From: Dysidea avara
Lineage: Eukaryota > Porifera > Demospongiae > Dictyoceratida > Dysideidae
Length of the DNA: 64,000 nucleotides
NCBI RefSeq assembly: GCF_963678975.1
Contig: NC_089275.1
Span: forward strand, 37,548,819 to 37,612,818
Direction: 5' to 3'
In this document: positions 22,438 to 35,400 of the stretch, in pieces
How the letters are laid out: each line of letters starts with the position of its first letter
Numbering within the stretch: the first letter of the stretch is position 1
Position numbers and translations under genes: made by a program
The notes under the pieces: generated by a model
Told to the model about the DNA's origin: nothing
The model's input: the letters and a program-made list of their open reading frames with translations, nothing else
The model's database searches: none

Positions 22438-25261
22438 GGGTCATTCCATGTCAAATCAACAAGGAATTTAGGGTCACCTCTCGGATTTTGACGAAACTTG
22501 GTGTGTTTGTAGTACCTATGGTGCTTATCACTCATGCAAATTTTTAGCTCCATACTTTCCATAGTTTCTGATTTATGACCACAAATATTTTGAATGTTTC
22601 ATGAAAATTTGGTCCATCTCTAGTTACAAAATCAATTGCAACTTTGTACTGTGTAAATATTTTTAAACACAATTTTCAGTGATGGAAGACTGTTGATTGA
22701 CCTTTCCAGTGATCCCTAAATTATGGGATATCTACTTAATTATGGTTCAAAAGTACTTCATTGAAAACTTTAATCCTTTATATTTTGAAAAATGCTGCTT
22801 GAAAATTTTCGAATTCTTTTGTGAATAATGATTGGGTCATAGTCTATGTTTGATAAAATTTTTGTGGTGGGACCACAATGGGCTCAAGAGATATAATGAA
22901 TTTTATTGTGGTAGGTATGCGGTGGAATTTGCAGTCTATTATTGCTGTATTGGAGTGTACACCTCCAATAACCACTTACAACAAGGCCATGCCAAGTTTT
23001 TCTTACAGAGTGAAGGTGTCTAGGTGCATTGCAACCTGTATTAATGACCGCCTGTATTGAAAGACCATCTATAAGCTGCAGCTAATTTATACTTTAATTG
23101 GATATTAATCTATAGCACCAAAGCATCAACCCTTTCTAGCAAATCCAAAAATGGTCCTTATTAGACAGGTTGACTATAAATGAGATTGTCATGCATCCAT
23201 AAATGTTGTACCATCTCTTCAGTTATACCTTATTTATTAAGTAAAATCTTGCCGTAGTGCACTCACATACATATCCCCACTCTACACTATTCAAGTTACG
23301 TACATGGCTGCATAGGTACAGTAGACCTCCTCAAAAAGGATACCTGGGCACCTTAATAGCCTCATGATCTTACTTTATAATTGTACGTACATTTTGGGCC
23401 CAAGACAAGTCTGTGGTTTCTCAAAATTGAACACTTCATCAATGGTCCAGGGAATAGAATAGTTACACTATATACAGTAGATGCATTACTTGTACCAAGA
23501 GTTTTTATATCATTAACACTTGCTTGCACCTCAATGTGTGATTTATAGTACTTTAATTACTAAAATGGTTTTTCAAAGTATTTTGGGTTGACGCTTTGAA
23601 GATCAGTACAGGCAAATGTTAAGTATGTGGTCAGCATGTCCTATGTGAGTATGTGCATGAGTTTATGACTTGATCTTCAAAGTGGTCATGAATGTAAAGT
23701 AATGTAGTAATTAATTTCACATATTGAGGTACAATTAATGCATGTATGGTAAAACCCCTCCATTGCTAGGACCATAATAAAGTGCAGAAGCCACAGAAGT
23801 ATCTTGGTCTAAATGTATGTACACTACTAGAGTGGGAGTACAGTGTATAAACAGGTGTCCTGGTTATCCAGGTATCCCTTCTGAGGAGTTCTGTTGTATG
23901 CATCTATGTAGCCACATACGCAACTTAAATATGGCTAAGTCCACTACAGTGGTATTCAACTTAATAAAGAAGGTATTTGTGAAGAGATGGTACATTTACA
24001 TGATGTTCATGGACACATGGTGGTCAGATCTGTAATTTATAGTCAACCTGTCTAATAAGGACCATTTTTTGGATTTGCTAGAAAGGGTTGATGCTTTGGT
24101 GCTATACATTAAAGGAGTACCGTATATGACCGTATAGAAGCCCGGGCGTTTATTTCCTATAAATCATTTTCGACCTGGCGTTTAAACGAGACCGGCGTTA
24201 ATTTGGACCCGGGCGTTTATTTCTTACTAGCCACTCGTTGAGAATGACAGGTGCCAGTACAAGTACCTACGAAATACAAAATCCATAGCCCATCACATAC
24301 ATAAACCAATTTGGACTCCTCTGCTGGGTGAAACATTGGAAGTCAGGCGGAAAGATGATAATGACAACGATGAATACGCTATGGCCATCACCAGAAGAGA
24401 AGGCATAGTCGAACAAGACAAGACATCATAAGAATGGTGACCAGACATCACTGTATAGTTAGCGACTTTAGAACCCCTTTCAGTGCATATCATTAGCACC
24501 CCGGCGTTTAAATGAGCCCCGGCATTTATTATGACAGTCCCCTAGCTGTACCCGGCATATATTTGAGCCCCTGCATGTATTTGAGCCCGGCTTTAATACG
24601 GTCATATACGGTATAACTTAACTGCAGCACATAGATGGCCTTTCAATACAGGTGGTCATTAATGCAGGTTGCAATGCACCTAGACACCTTCACTCTGTAA
24701 GATAAACTTGACATTGCCTTTTTGCGAGTGGTTATTGGAGGTGTACACTCCAATACAGCAATAATAGACTAGAAATTCCACCGCATACCACAACATAATC
24801 CATTATATCTCTTGAGCCCATTGTGGTCCCACCACAAAAATTTTATCAAACATAGACTATGACCCAATCATTATTCACAAAAGAATTCGAAAAATTTCAA
24901 GCAGCATTTTTCAAAATATAAAGGATTAAAGTTTTCAATGAAGTACTTTTGAACCATAATTAAGTAGATATCCCATAATTTAGGGATCACTGGAAAGGTC
25001 AATCAACAGTCTTCCATCACTGAAAATTGTGTTTACAAATATTTACACAGTGCAAGGTTGCAATTGATTTTGTATCAAGAGATGGACCAAATTTTCATGA
25101 AATATTCAAAATATTTGTGGTCATAAATCAGAAACTATGGAATGTATGGAGCTAAAAATTTGCATGAGTGATAAGCACCATAGGTACTACAAACACACCA
25201 AGTTTCGTCAGAATCCGAGAGGTGACCTTAAATTCCTTGTTGATTTGACACGGAATGACCC
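22438..25261. mobile_element. Long-inverted-repeat DNA transposon, 4-bp target duplication
   Basis: Ends GGGTCATTCC and GGAATGACCC are flanked by ATAG on both sides (22434-22437 and 25262-25265). The inverted arms extend for about 730 bp (22438-23180 against 24040-25261, the latter interrupted by the insert at 24120). The central 860 bp codes for nothing I can recognise. Frames in the arms are mirror images of each other and not genes. Nonautonomous; superfamily not assigned. Confidence 0.8.
24120..24611. mobile_element. MITE nested in the right arm of the long-inverted-repeat element
   Basis: Ends CCGTATATGACCGTAT and AATACGGTCATATACGG are inverted and flanked by TA. The opposite arm (near 23115) lacks it, which defines the empty site. 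It contains several CCCGGGCGTTTATT-like words. Confidence 0.8.
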
Positions 25262-25265
25262 ATAG

Positions 25266-27599
25266 CTGTGTATTGACCCCAAAACTACAATTACTAGGCC
25301 ACTCTTTGTAGCACAACATGAAAACCAAAGCAAAAGGTTTAGCTGCAGCACACATGATGATAGTGTACCTGATCAGTGAAGCACTAGGACACTTGTGAAC
25401 TAGTAAGGTATTGTTGTATGGCAGTAGATAGCCATGCATGTTAAATCATTTGATAACATGAGAAAGGCCTTATCAATGCCAATCGCATACAAAACAGACA
25501 GATCTATGGATGCGGAATGCTACACCACCATAGCACTTCATGTTAAGGTACGTATGTGTGTACAAAGCAACGTGTATATTACCTCCAGATATAATTTTAT
25601 CTTGAGCCAATACACAAATTGATACGTGATGAGAGAGTGACTTTCAATGAAACTGACACTGTTGAAAACATGATCAGATTAGAAACTTACGAAAGACCAC
25701 AATACATAACACATGTACAGATCTCTAATCCCAGAAGCTCACTTGTGTCATGACAGTAACTGTAACTGTATATAGTTTCAGAATGCCAATGATTCCATAC
25801 ACATCAATCATTTAATATTCATAAAACTCTGTAATCTTGTAAATTGACACACAGTAGCTATACAGCAGCTATAAATACTGACTGTATTGTGGCTTTTTGA
25901 TATTATTATAAATTGTGAACCATCCCAAGCAAGCAAGGTTGTAGCTACGTATATGAAATTTGTAAAAAAATCAACACAGAATAATTATGATAGCTCCTGG
26001 TACATTAAATAGTTAGGAACAAGGGTATGCACTCTGTAGGTGTGTTGTTACATAAATTATATTAAGCATGTAAGACATCTTAAGAGCTCAACCTCACTAT
26101 TGAGTCCTGTCAGTACACTTCTCTATGATAAGACTTTGCACCTACTGATCAACCATTTTATATGGAGTGGCTACATATAAGCAAATGGTAGGTACTATTA
26201 AGACAAGAATGATAATTTATTTGGCACCTTTAATTCACAACATAATTAATTTTTAATGTTACACTGATGTATATACATGTAAGTTGGGCATGACTTGTTG
26301 AGTTGAGCTAGAACTCAACACTATCAAGTGTTTCAAGCAGTTGCAAGCCACAGGAAGTCACACACATGTTACTAAACCTCTAGAAAAAATCCCAGACCAG
26401 GTGGTGACTTATCAACAGACAGCCTAAGCAAGTATCTGAGGAGCTGTACAGCCTGTGACCAGAATTTCATCTGCATTTGGCCAGTACTTAATATCATATT
26501 GTAATTTCTCATGTTTTATGAAGGGACGAAGGATTGTAAATTTAAACTGCTCATGACAAAATGATGCGCATAGATTACTTGAATAATATTATTTTATTCA
26601 ATATTAAAATTCAGATTTTCAAGCATTGTTACAGTTATATTAAAAAATATTCAATATAAAAATATAAATAAACATGCCAATTAAGCACATAACTAGTACA
26701 AAAAACATCAAACGTAAAATAACACCTTACAGACAATATAACTACATAGATACGTCCAATCCAAATGCTAAGTTAGCATTGAGTACAGTTACAACAAACA
26801 ATTACTTTAAGGCATTGAAATAATGCCAGGTTGTCATAAGTTATGCCACTGATGTTGGGCTACAAGTTGATGCATATATATATACAGACAGATAGCTACG
26901 CAGATAAGATACAAGAACATTATGTACAAAATATTTTTACACAGCAAAACACACAGTCTACATAGATGCCAACTTAGCATCTCAGTAAAATATAGTAAAT
27001 AATAATTTACCAGTATATATACATGTATGTACACAGTCAGTGCCAAAACTTTCAAGGAGATTTCAAACAGGAGAATCACAAGTCTGTGAATGCATACACA
27101 CAAAGTTCAACCACAAGTAACAATGTATTATATGTACAAATCTGATCTATTGGTTTGTGGTACATGTAAAACAAACACTTGTAGGAATTTGTCATAATAC
27201 AAGTGCATTTACGAAAATATTCAGTACTAAACAAAGAGTGAGAAATAATAATGTGATGTCTTGGAAGGGTAAGCTGACCCAGTATCATTTTTCTATAGCC
27301 ATTTGAAGTTTAGGACTTGGTGTCTTTGAAACAAGTGTTATCTTGGTGTTATAAATAAACAAGGTTTCCTGATCAGAATTTACTTTCATATTTATTTAAT
27401 AAGGTGTGCAAGGGTAAGACAGTCATTATCTCCTTGACAACATCCAATAAAGCCTCAGAATGCAATACAAAATCACTAATCACAAAATTTGAACTTTTAA
27501 ATCTAACTTTTTTAAAAGGTAAAAAGTTTCTAAGCTTCCCATTTAATACTTAATTTATGAGTTAGCATTGCTACATGAGTACAGAGACAGTACATTACC
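25266..27599. other. Intergenic, 3' of gene B
   Basis: AT-rich. The stretch 26330-26465 matches the repeat at 19170-19345. I see no gene; short frames here lack domains or plausible splice context. Confidence 0.45.
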
Positions 27600-30500
27600 T
27601 TATTGGTCAGGTACACAAGTAGGAATGGATGGTAGCCACATTCCTTCTTTACATGATAGCAACACTAGTGGAGGATCCAAGTGGAAACCTTTATCACACT
27701 CTATTAGAGCAAACTCATTGTCAAGCATCAATGTGGTATTGCCATTGGCCAAAGCAATATCACTACATCCTCCTAAATATAGATTTATAAATGACAACTA
27801 CTCCTGTTAAGGCAATACAAATTCCTTACGTTTACAGGATTTGAAGATTGGGGTCCATATTCCAAAGTAACAACTTTGAACATCACTACCATCAGGTTGA
27901 TATCCTTCATTGCATGTGATCTTGCGAGTATAACTCTTGATGTCACGATTTATGGTGACTACTGCATTAGGTATGTTTTGTCTTTCATCACAGAGTTCTG
28001 TAAAAACAAAGATATACATTAATTTAGAATTTCAGACATGATTTAAAATGTATAACAGGCAGTCCTTAAGAACAAAAACAATTGTCAGATATTTGTGATT
28101 ACTAAGACCTAGAATTTCTTTTAAGTTTGCCAAAGGTTTATTTTTTAAAAACATCCAATATGCATGCATAGCCAACAGTAAGAGTAGTTTGTACTTACTC
28201 AAGCAATTGGGAGGTGCACTCCATGTTGAGTCAGGTTGACAGACGGGAGGGTCCCCAATTAATCCATATCCACTGGGTACACTATACTGGACCACATCTC
28301 CAATATCAGCAAATGCTGATTTAGTTGGGTAGACTCGTGTTCCATCATTACACTCAATGGACTGTGGAACTGTACATTTGCCTGAAGAAACACAATTGGA
28401 GATGTCATTGTAAATATACATAAGTACAAACAATGTTACACAAAACAGTTAAACAATTATTGGTGCTTACGTTTACAGACTCCTTCTATTCCATTCCATT
28501 CACCATCTGTGTCACAACTACGTATCGCAGAGCCAGTGATATAATATCCAGGATCACAGATAAAATGTGCCACTGAAGCATACGTTAGTCCAGTCACTTC
28601 AATCTTTCCATTGGCAATAGGTTCAAATGGACGACATGTAATTTCTAAAGAATTAAAACACATTAAACCTTGTATAATAAAATAGTACAGTTTGACTAAC
28701 GTTTACAAGGTGGTGGCTTGGATGGCATGTTTCCATTGATGCAAATTCTGTTTAATTTGTTATTATTAAGAGAAAAGTGATATCCTCTATTACATGTGTA
28801 CTCTATTACAAGGGTAGCTCCATCATTAATATAGTGAGCAACAGTAGCTTCTCCATTATCAATCATCAGCATACATCCTACAGAGAAAACATAAATGTAT
28901 TCATTACATTGCTAAGTAATATTATTGTTTATTAATTACTGGTTAGGTAGTAAGGACACAATAGTGGCATCATTAACTATGTGCACATAATCAGTAATGT
29001 CACTACAAAAATGACATGTCAATTTAGGACTTTTACAGAGACAGGAACATACCATTGTCACCAGGTGTTTGTGAGGGTGTTGTTGAGGTTGCAACAGGTT
29101 CTGATGTTATGTCTTCAGTGGGTTGTGGAGTCATATCTTCGGTTGGTTGTGGTCTTACAGCTTCAGTGGATTTTGGTATCGCAGCTTCAGTGGATTGTGG
29201 TCCGATTGGTTGTGGTCCCACAGCTTCAGTAGATTGCGGTATCACAGCTTCAGTTGGTTGCAGTGTCACAGCTTCAGTTGGTTGTGGCGTTACAATTTCA
29301 GTGGATGATTGTGGTGTTGCAGCTTCAGTTGGCTGTGGTGTTACAGCTTCAGTGGATGATTGTGGTGTTACAGCTTCAGTGGATTGCAGTGTCACAGCTT
29401 CAGTTGGTTGTGGCGTTACAATTTCAGTGGATGATTGTGGTGTTACAGCTTCAGTTGGTTGTGGTGTTACAGCTTCAGTTGACTGTAGAGTTGTAGCTTC
29501 AGTGGATTGTGAGGTTACCTCGTTAGGTTGAGGTGTTACAACTTCAGATGGTACTATAACTATTTGTGGTGTAGTTACAACCTGAATGCCTGCAAGGGGT
29601 TTAACAGTTGATGGAGTTTCAGTGGAGGTGATAGGAGTGGAGGTTGATGCAGTTGATGTAATAGATGTTGGAGCATCAGTCAGTGTTGATTCATCTGGAG
29701 TTGATGTTGGTGCTGACTCATTTGTTGCAGCATTGGTTGGTGTTGGTAACCCAGGTGTTGGGTCATCACTAGGCTTATCGGTTGGGATAGGAGCATCAGT
29801 GGGTGATGCACAAGCATCCTTGTTATCTGCAATTATTACAAAAGACAAACTGGTATTACATTTTCTTCTAAATGTGTAGCAATATATTCTATAAGCTTAA
29901 ATAGCACACAGTCAACTTACCCTGCATGACAGATGTTATCCATTCATTATGATAACAGATTGGAGTTGTGGGAACTATCCTTCGTCTCTTAACACATTTA
30001 CTCATTTTATTAGATGAGACAGCAACTGGTTGGCTGGCACAGTAATAGATGGCATCCATACCCAGTTGAACAGAACAATGTGGCAGAGCTATATTGCCAT
30101 CTGAATCAATTTCCCAACTTGGTTGTCTTGATCTAAAGTTATTTCTTGAGGCATATAAATAACCAGAGGGATTCTGAGTAGAACAGTCCATTGGCATAGA
30201 GCAATTAGTTTTTGTAAAGTCAGCATTGATATTAAGAGTGAGATCATGGCATTCAAGTTTGACTAGTGCAATGTTGTTGGCAAACGTAGTAGAGTTATAC
30301 CTTGGATGCATCCAAACGTCCTCAACAGAGACTCTAGAGCCACTCTTCAAAGAAGCCCGCCTCCTATTGCCTCTATTTGGGATATTTAGAAAAGCTTTAA
30401 AGCGTCGTGGTAAATCACCATCACATTTTTTGAAACATGAAGCAGTAGTGACTATCCATTGTTTATCAATAAGAGCTCCTGCACAGTTATCATCACCACG

Positions 30501-30623
30501 ACATTTAAATGACACAGCTGATAACCATGATGGTATCATGGCTGTAGTATAGCTGGATAGTAGGAACACTACCAGGCTGCTACAAAACACTTGAGTAGTT
30601 CTGCACATCTTGGGAAAATAATC
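27600..30623 (-). CDS. Paralog B: secreted pseudoprotease-mucin-CCP5 protein
   Basis: Seven exons on the minus strand, all with GT-AG junctions: 30623-29921 (ATG at 30608), 29826-29053, 28877-28701, 28644-28471, 28381-28199, 27997-27830, 27772-27600. The coding length is 2337 nt, or 778 aa. Layout: signal peptide 1-23; trypsin-fold domain about 24-229; Thr/Pro/Ser-rich stalk 230-487 with many TEAVTPQP-like octapeptides; CCP1 488-546, CCP2 547-604, CCP3 605-665, CCP4 666-721, CCP5 722-778. The catalytic His motif reads TTASC (family TAAHC), the Asp motif NNIALVKL (family NDIALIKL), and the Ser motif GDSGG is replaced by RRIVPTT. It cannot be an active protease. There is no transmembrane segment, so it is predicted to be secreted. 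All introns are phase 1, the usual arrangement of shuffled extracellular modules. A role in recognition or adhesion is inference. Confidence 0.88.
29075..29545 (-). repeat. Coding minisatellite of the mucin stalk, gene B
   Basis: About 18 degenerate units of 24 or 27 nt encode TEAVTPQP-type peptides on the minus strand. The array is the main reason B is 170 residues longer than C. The plus-strand frames rich in VGCGVTASV are its mirror image and not genes. Confidence 0.85.
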
Positions 30624-30724
30624 CTGTAAAGTAAAATCAAATGGGTAAGTACAATCCAGAATAGGCAGCAATCATTATCGAGGTAGACTCGACGATACGT
30701 AGCTAAATAGTTGACCGCCCAGCA

Positions 30725-31045
30725 GTGGCGATTATAGACCTGACCTACAAGGGGGGCCCAGTAGGGAACAGCATAACTATTGTTGTTTGGCTATAGTATA
30801 AAGTAGAATTTTCAGGGGGGTCTGGGGGTGCAACCCCCTGCAACCCCCTGCAACCCCCAGAAGCTGCAGGATTTTTGCAATTTAAAGGCTTGAAAAACAG
30901 CCTAAAATTTGTTCTAAAAACATGAAAAATGCTAAAAATAACAATGCCAATCTATACAGCAACTTTTCCCCAAGATTTTTTAAAAAGTTGTTTTTTAACG
31001 GGGGGGCCATGGCCCCCCCTGGCCCCCCCTTAGAATCGCCTATGC
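30725..31045. mobile_element. GC-rich MITE upstream of gene B
   Basis: Left end GTGGCGATTATAGA and right end TTAGAATCGCC are near-inverted. The interior has G- and C-runs (GGGGGGCC and CCCCCCTGG) and three repeats of CAACCCCCTG. It lies about 100 bp upstream of the first visible exon of B and may overlap its promoter region. Its interior resembles 16075-16150. Confidence 0.6.
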
Positions 31046-31989
31046 CGGCCAGTAGCGACTAGCTAGCTACACTGACTTCCAACGAGTAGACACTTGCACT
31101 TACTGCTAGCAGAAAGTTGGAGTTCAGTGAATCTTCAGGCGGTATACTTGAGTTCAGTGATTCTTTTAGTGAATGATGATTCCCTCGCGAGTTCTTTTAT
31201 GGAGAGGATAGAAAACATACAAATGTACATATGGTAGTGACGTCATAAAAGGAATACGAAGACATAGAAAGCGGTGTGGTGGTCAAAACCAGATCAAACG
31301 GTTACCAGGTTACCGAAAAATGTATTTTGTAATTCGATACATTGTTTTTGTTTAACACGTGTAGCCAAATGACAAGTATCTTGCTATAACAATAATCACT
31401 TTCTCCGATTTATCTGCTATAGTAAGTGATTATCAGGTCACTGTTCACATGTAAAAATATGTACAGTGGAACTCCTGACATAAATCTTGCTGAAATGCGA
31501 TACTTGGCAGTTGTTTTTAGTCCCTTAGACTTAAAAGTATGCATGTTAATACTCCTGAAATTATGGGGGCATATCCAAGATTTTTTTTAAAAATATGGAG
31601 TCCAAATTTGGTAGTGAGTTATAGGTGCTGCAGAGGTGCAGCCCCTAGCCACTGACAGGTTTTGATTAAAGTTCATGACACATGGATAATATAAGCTATT
31701 TTTATATCCACAGAAAAACGGCTTGTAAATCTTGCAAGACCATTCTTGCAAAGAAAATGTCCCCTTTCTTGGAAATCTTACAAGCTGTATGTTACAAGAT
31801 TCTTAAATTTCCCTTTCTTGTAAACCAGTATTCTGTTATGAATGCTCTATTAGAGTAGTTTGACTGTTCTAAAGAATACATCTGGTGCTGGCTACTCAAG
31901 TAAAGTATCTAGATCTTTGTAAAGGTTTTTCCTTGTATTCCCTTGTTTCATCTTACTCCATTTTAGAGAAATCACCATAAGTTTTGCAG
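31046..31989. other. Intergenic between gene B and the DHHC gene
   Basis: The likely divergent control region. No promoter motif can be assigned with confidence. A stretch at 31715-31830 has interleaved inverted TTGCAAG/CTTGCAAG words. No ankyrin-coding exon for the DHHC gene was found here. Confidence 0.4.
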
Positions 31990-32067
31990 CTATACTGTTA
32001 TGTCCCCTTCTCACGTTTGTACTATACCAATCTGTGATAGTCTGGTATTCCTACTACAAGCCCACAA
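31990..32067 (+). CDS. Candidate transmembrane exon of the DHHC gene
   Basis: Between a TTTTGCAG acceptor and a GTAATA donor, one frame encodes a hydrophobic segment (LLCPLLTFVLYQSVIVWYSY) followed by YKPT. A membrane segment is expected just upstream of the DHHC domain. However, its exit phase (1) does not match the entry phase (0) of the next supported exon. An intervening exon would be needed, or this call is wrong. Confidence 0.35.
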
Positions 32068-32112
32068 GTAATAATTTCAAAAAGGGTCCAGAGGAACTCT
32101 GTCTTTAATGCA

Positions 32113-32170
32113 CCCCTAAACACTGTTAAGGGCACCTCACTAACACTGTTAAGGGCACCTCACTAACATG
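32113..32170 (+). repeat. Short tandem duplication
   Basis: ACTGTTAAGGGCACCTCACTA occurs twice in a row with a partial third copy. Confidence 0.7.
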
Positions 32171-32498
32171 TAAGGACACCTTAACATGGTCCCAAGGTGA
32201 AGTCCCACTATACATGAACTTTGTGTTCGTATGTACTCTACCAATAACCATTCACATATATTTAGAGTTCATAGTATTATTTGGGAGTGCGTCTAACTGG
32301 AGCACCACACCATCCCAGTTGTAAACTGAGTTATTGAAGTAGTCACCTCAGTTTTTTTGTATGTACAATGGGCTTTTGTGATTTCTTCTGTTTTGTTGAC
32401 ACCATCTATATTAGCTTGAAGGGTCTACTGTTGTGCATTGTGTCCCATGAAAGCTGCAGTATACATCAAAGTAATTCCCACTTTTTTTTAACTTGTAG

Positions 32499-35400
32499 AA
32501 GAATTACATGTTCACATATCTCCCATCCAGTTTGATCTGGAGAAGTGATCCAGATGTTAACAGGCACAGCCAGCAGTCCATTGGTGGGTGACTGTTGGTT
32601 AGTTACCATATCTCCTTGCATAAATGCCACGTACCAATGTCAGCCTCAACTATCTATAAGACCAGAGGATATCAAACAGTTTTCAATACACCCAAGTTAT
32701 GTGTACTGTATGTATAGCATAACCAGATTGCATGTCTACTGTATGTAGGTACGTGTGTACCACATACTGAGACTACAGTGCATATGTATGTATGTTCACA
32801 AATTTTGGATGTACTATAGTCAGTTCACATTCACCTGAGCCCTGCCAATGGTTGCTTGTCTATACTAAATGTATGGGATATTTTTAAAGCCTTGTACTCA
32901 TTTCCCTATCAAAGTGATTTAACAAACAGTTCCAGTGTATAACACAGCACTATTAAATGTTTGGGCAGCTGATCCATATAACAAGAGTTATTAACAAAAA
33001 ATGAGGGCTTAGTGAACACGAACCAACTATGTATTTGCTAATTACAAAACAATGCATTTATTGCATTGGCTAAATAGATTATAAATATTTAATAAGCAGG
33101 AATTTGAAAAATGCATGATTGTGTCAGGTTTTTGCAGATCCAGTCACAAATACACTGTATGTATGTACTATGCATCACAGTATGTGAATACAGTGGTCCC
33201 TTGATTATCTGACCCCCTTGGGACCAAGACATGTTCAGATAATTGAATAGTTTGGATAATCAAAGCCCATTTATTTATACACAGAGCACTGTTCAAATAC
33301 TCTAATAGAACATACATCTTAGACAAAATACTCTAATAGAGCAGTCAATTCTACTGTTCGGATAATAGAGATTCGGATAATCAAGGGAGCACTGTACATC
33401 AATGTTGTACAAATGTTAATGTGGTTACTGAAGTTGTACTATCATATGTACTGTCACTGTAGACAATCACAGATATTGCCAAAGGTGAAGAAGAAGCAAG
33501 TTATTGTATCCAGTGTGAAGTGAGTACTGCACAAGTGTACCAAGCTGTGTTCACAAGAAATAATATAACTAATACATACGTTACATACACACATGTGAAA
33601 ATGGTGGATCCAGAGGGCTCTCCTTGTTGCCTCAAAGGTAGTGAAACAATGCTGAAAAGTGATCACAGTGAAAACTCATTTAATGGCCACCTGTATAATA
33701 AGACCACCTCATTTATTGAAGCCAAATATTTTAGTCCCGGTGGTGGCTGGCTCTATTAATGAGGTTTCAGTGTATTTGCTAAACTAATATTCAGCTGCAT
33801 TGTTAGAGACATACCATGCTTCTCAGTATGAAACAATCTTCCCCCAAACCCTTTCAAAGTCTGGATCTGCCACTGTGTGATATTATAGTCACTATGTATT
33901 GTATGTTCTGTTCCACGTGTGTCTTCCAGATTGTGGTACCAGACTACACCAAACACTGTCACATGTGTGAACACTGTGTCAGTGAGTTTGACCATCACTG
34001 TCAGTGGCTGATGAAGTGTATTGGTCACAACAACCATCGGCTGTTTGTAATCCTCTTGTTTGTAGTGGCCATGGAGAATCTCCTCTTTGTCATCACAGCT
34101 ACTTCATGTAAGCTACACATGTAAATTGTGGATACTAGTGATAAACCAATACTGATACCGCTACTAGTATTGGCATCAGTACTATTTGTGCACTATTAGA
34201 CCTGTATTGTATAGCTATAAATTCCATTACTAGCCAATACATTGTACATCATTTAATCATGGCAACATACGAGGGGTAGAATTCTTTTAAAGAAGCCAGG
34301 CTTTTAAACCTTTAGTTATTGTCCACCAACTTTCTGCCACCATTTAAAAATGCCCTACTCTAAAGTAGTGTGAAATGGGCCTTTTTGTTGAACCAAGAAT
34401 TCTATAATGATGTATCTTACTTATCCAGTACCGTAAACAGGGGAAGTTTCACGGTTAAGGCTTAATGAGACTATTTGTGGTGAAAGTTTTGCAGTAAAGC
34501 TTAAACATAGCTATATAGTACACTGTAAATATTAGCGGGGAAACTTTTGCAGTTTGCTTTGAAATGTGAAAGTTTCACTCAGCAAAACTTCCCCTTTTAC
34601 AAAATTTTAATTTCCTACTGCTCAGCAATGTTATTGTGGTTTTTAAATGTGTTTAGTAATAACCCATAATACTTAATACAGTATTTGATAGTACATTCTA
34701 GTAGTTCTATATGTTAGAGTTAAAGCACTGCCACGCGTGTGTACGAAAAATGAAAAATGCAACACTCAGGGAGGGGGGGAGGGTCTCGAGGCAAATACAG
34801 CACTCGGCTTCACCTCGTGCTGTATTATCCTGTATTATCCTCTCAACATGCTCCCTCGTGCTGTATTTTCAATCCATACACATGCGCGGCGGTGCTTTAA
34901 CTATAACGTATGTACTTGGATGCATTTACGTATGTATGCACACGGCGTTTCTTTGAGTCAGTAGTATGATGTATGACAGTGTAGAGCTATACATTTATTT
35001 GCTACTTACTATGTTTGCATGAAAAAGACCGAAATGCTCTAATGGAACAGTCACTAGACAATGAAATATTCTAATAGAGCAGTCACACATAGCTAACTTG
35101 AGAGGTGTGTAAATTCTATGGCAATTATCAGTATCGGTATCTGTATCAGTGAAAATTTATTGCTAGGTATCAGATCGATAGGTATTTTTCTGTATCGGTG
35201 AAACCCTAATTAAGAGATCACGAATAGTAAAGAATCCAATCACGACAGTGATGCTTTAGGGATTTCAATCAGTTACTTTCTATGGGCGGTTAATGTTTAG
35301 GCTGTGAAGGTGACATTTCTACTTTCTGAGGGAATTAAGGAATCTATTATACACGAAATCAATGTTAAATGGAAAATTGTCCCTGGTTTATTACAAAAAG

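Noticed and set aside
22371..25439. Paired small frames in the long inverted repeat
   Set aside because: Present as mirror copies in both arms with disrupted ends; no domain.
33454..34037. Minus-strand frames opposite the DHHC exons
   Set aside because: They lie antisense to exons with clear zinc-finger and DHHC motifs and have no features of their own.
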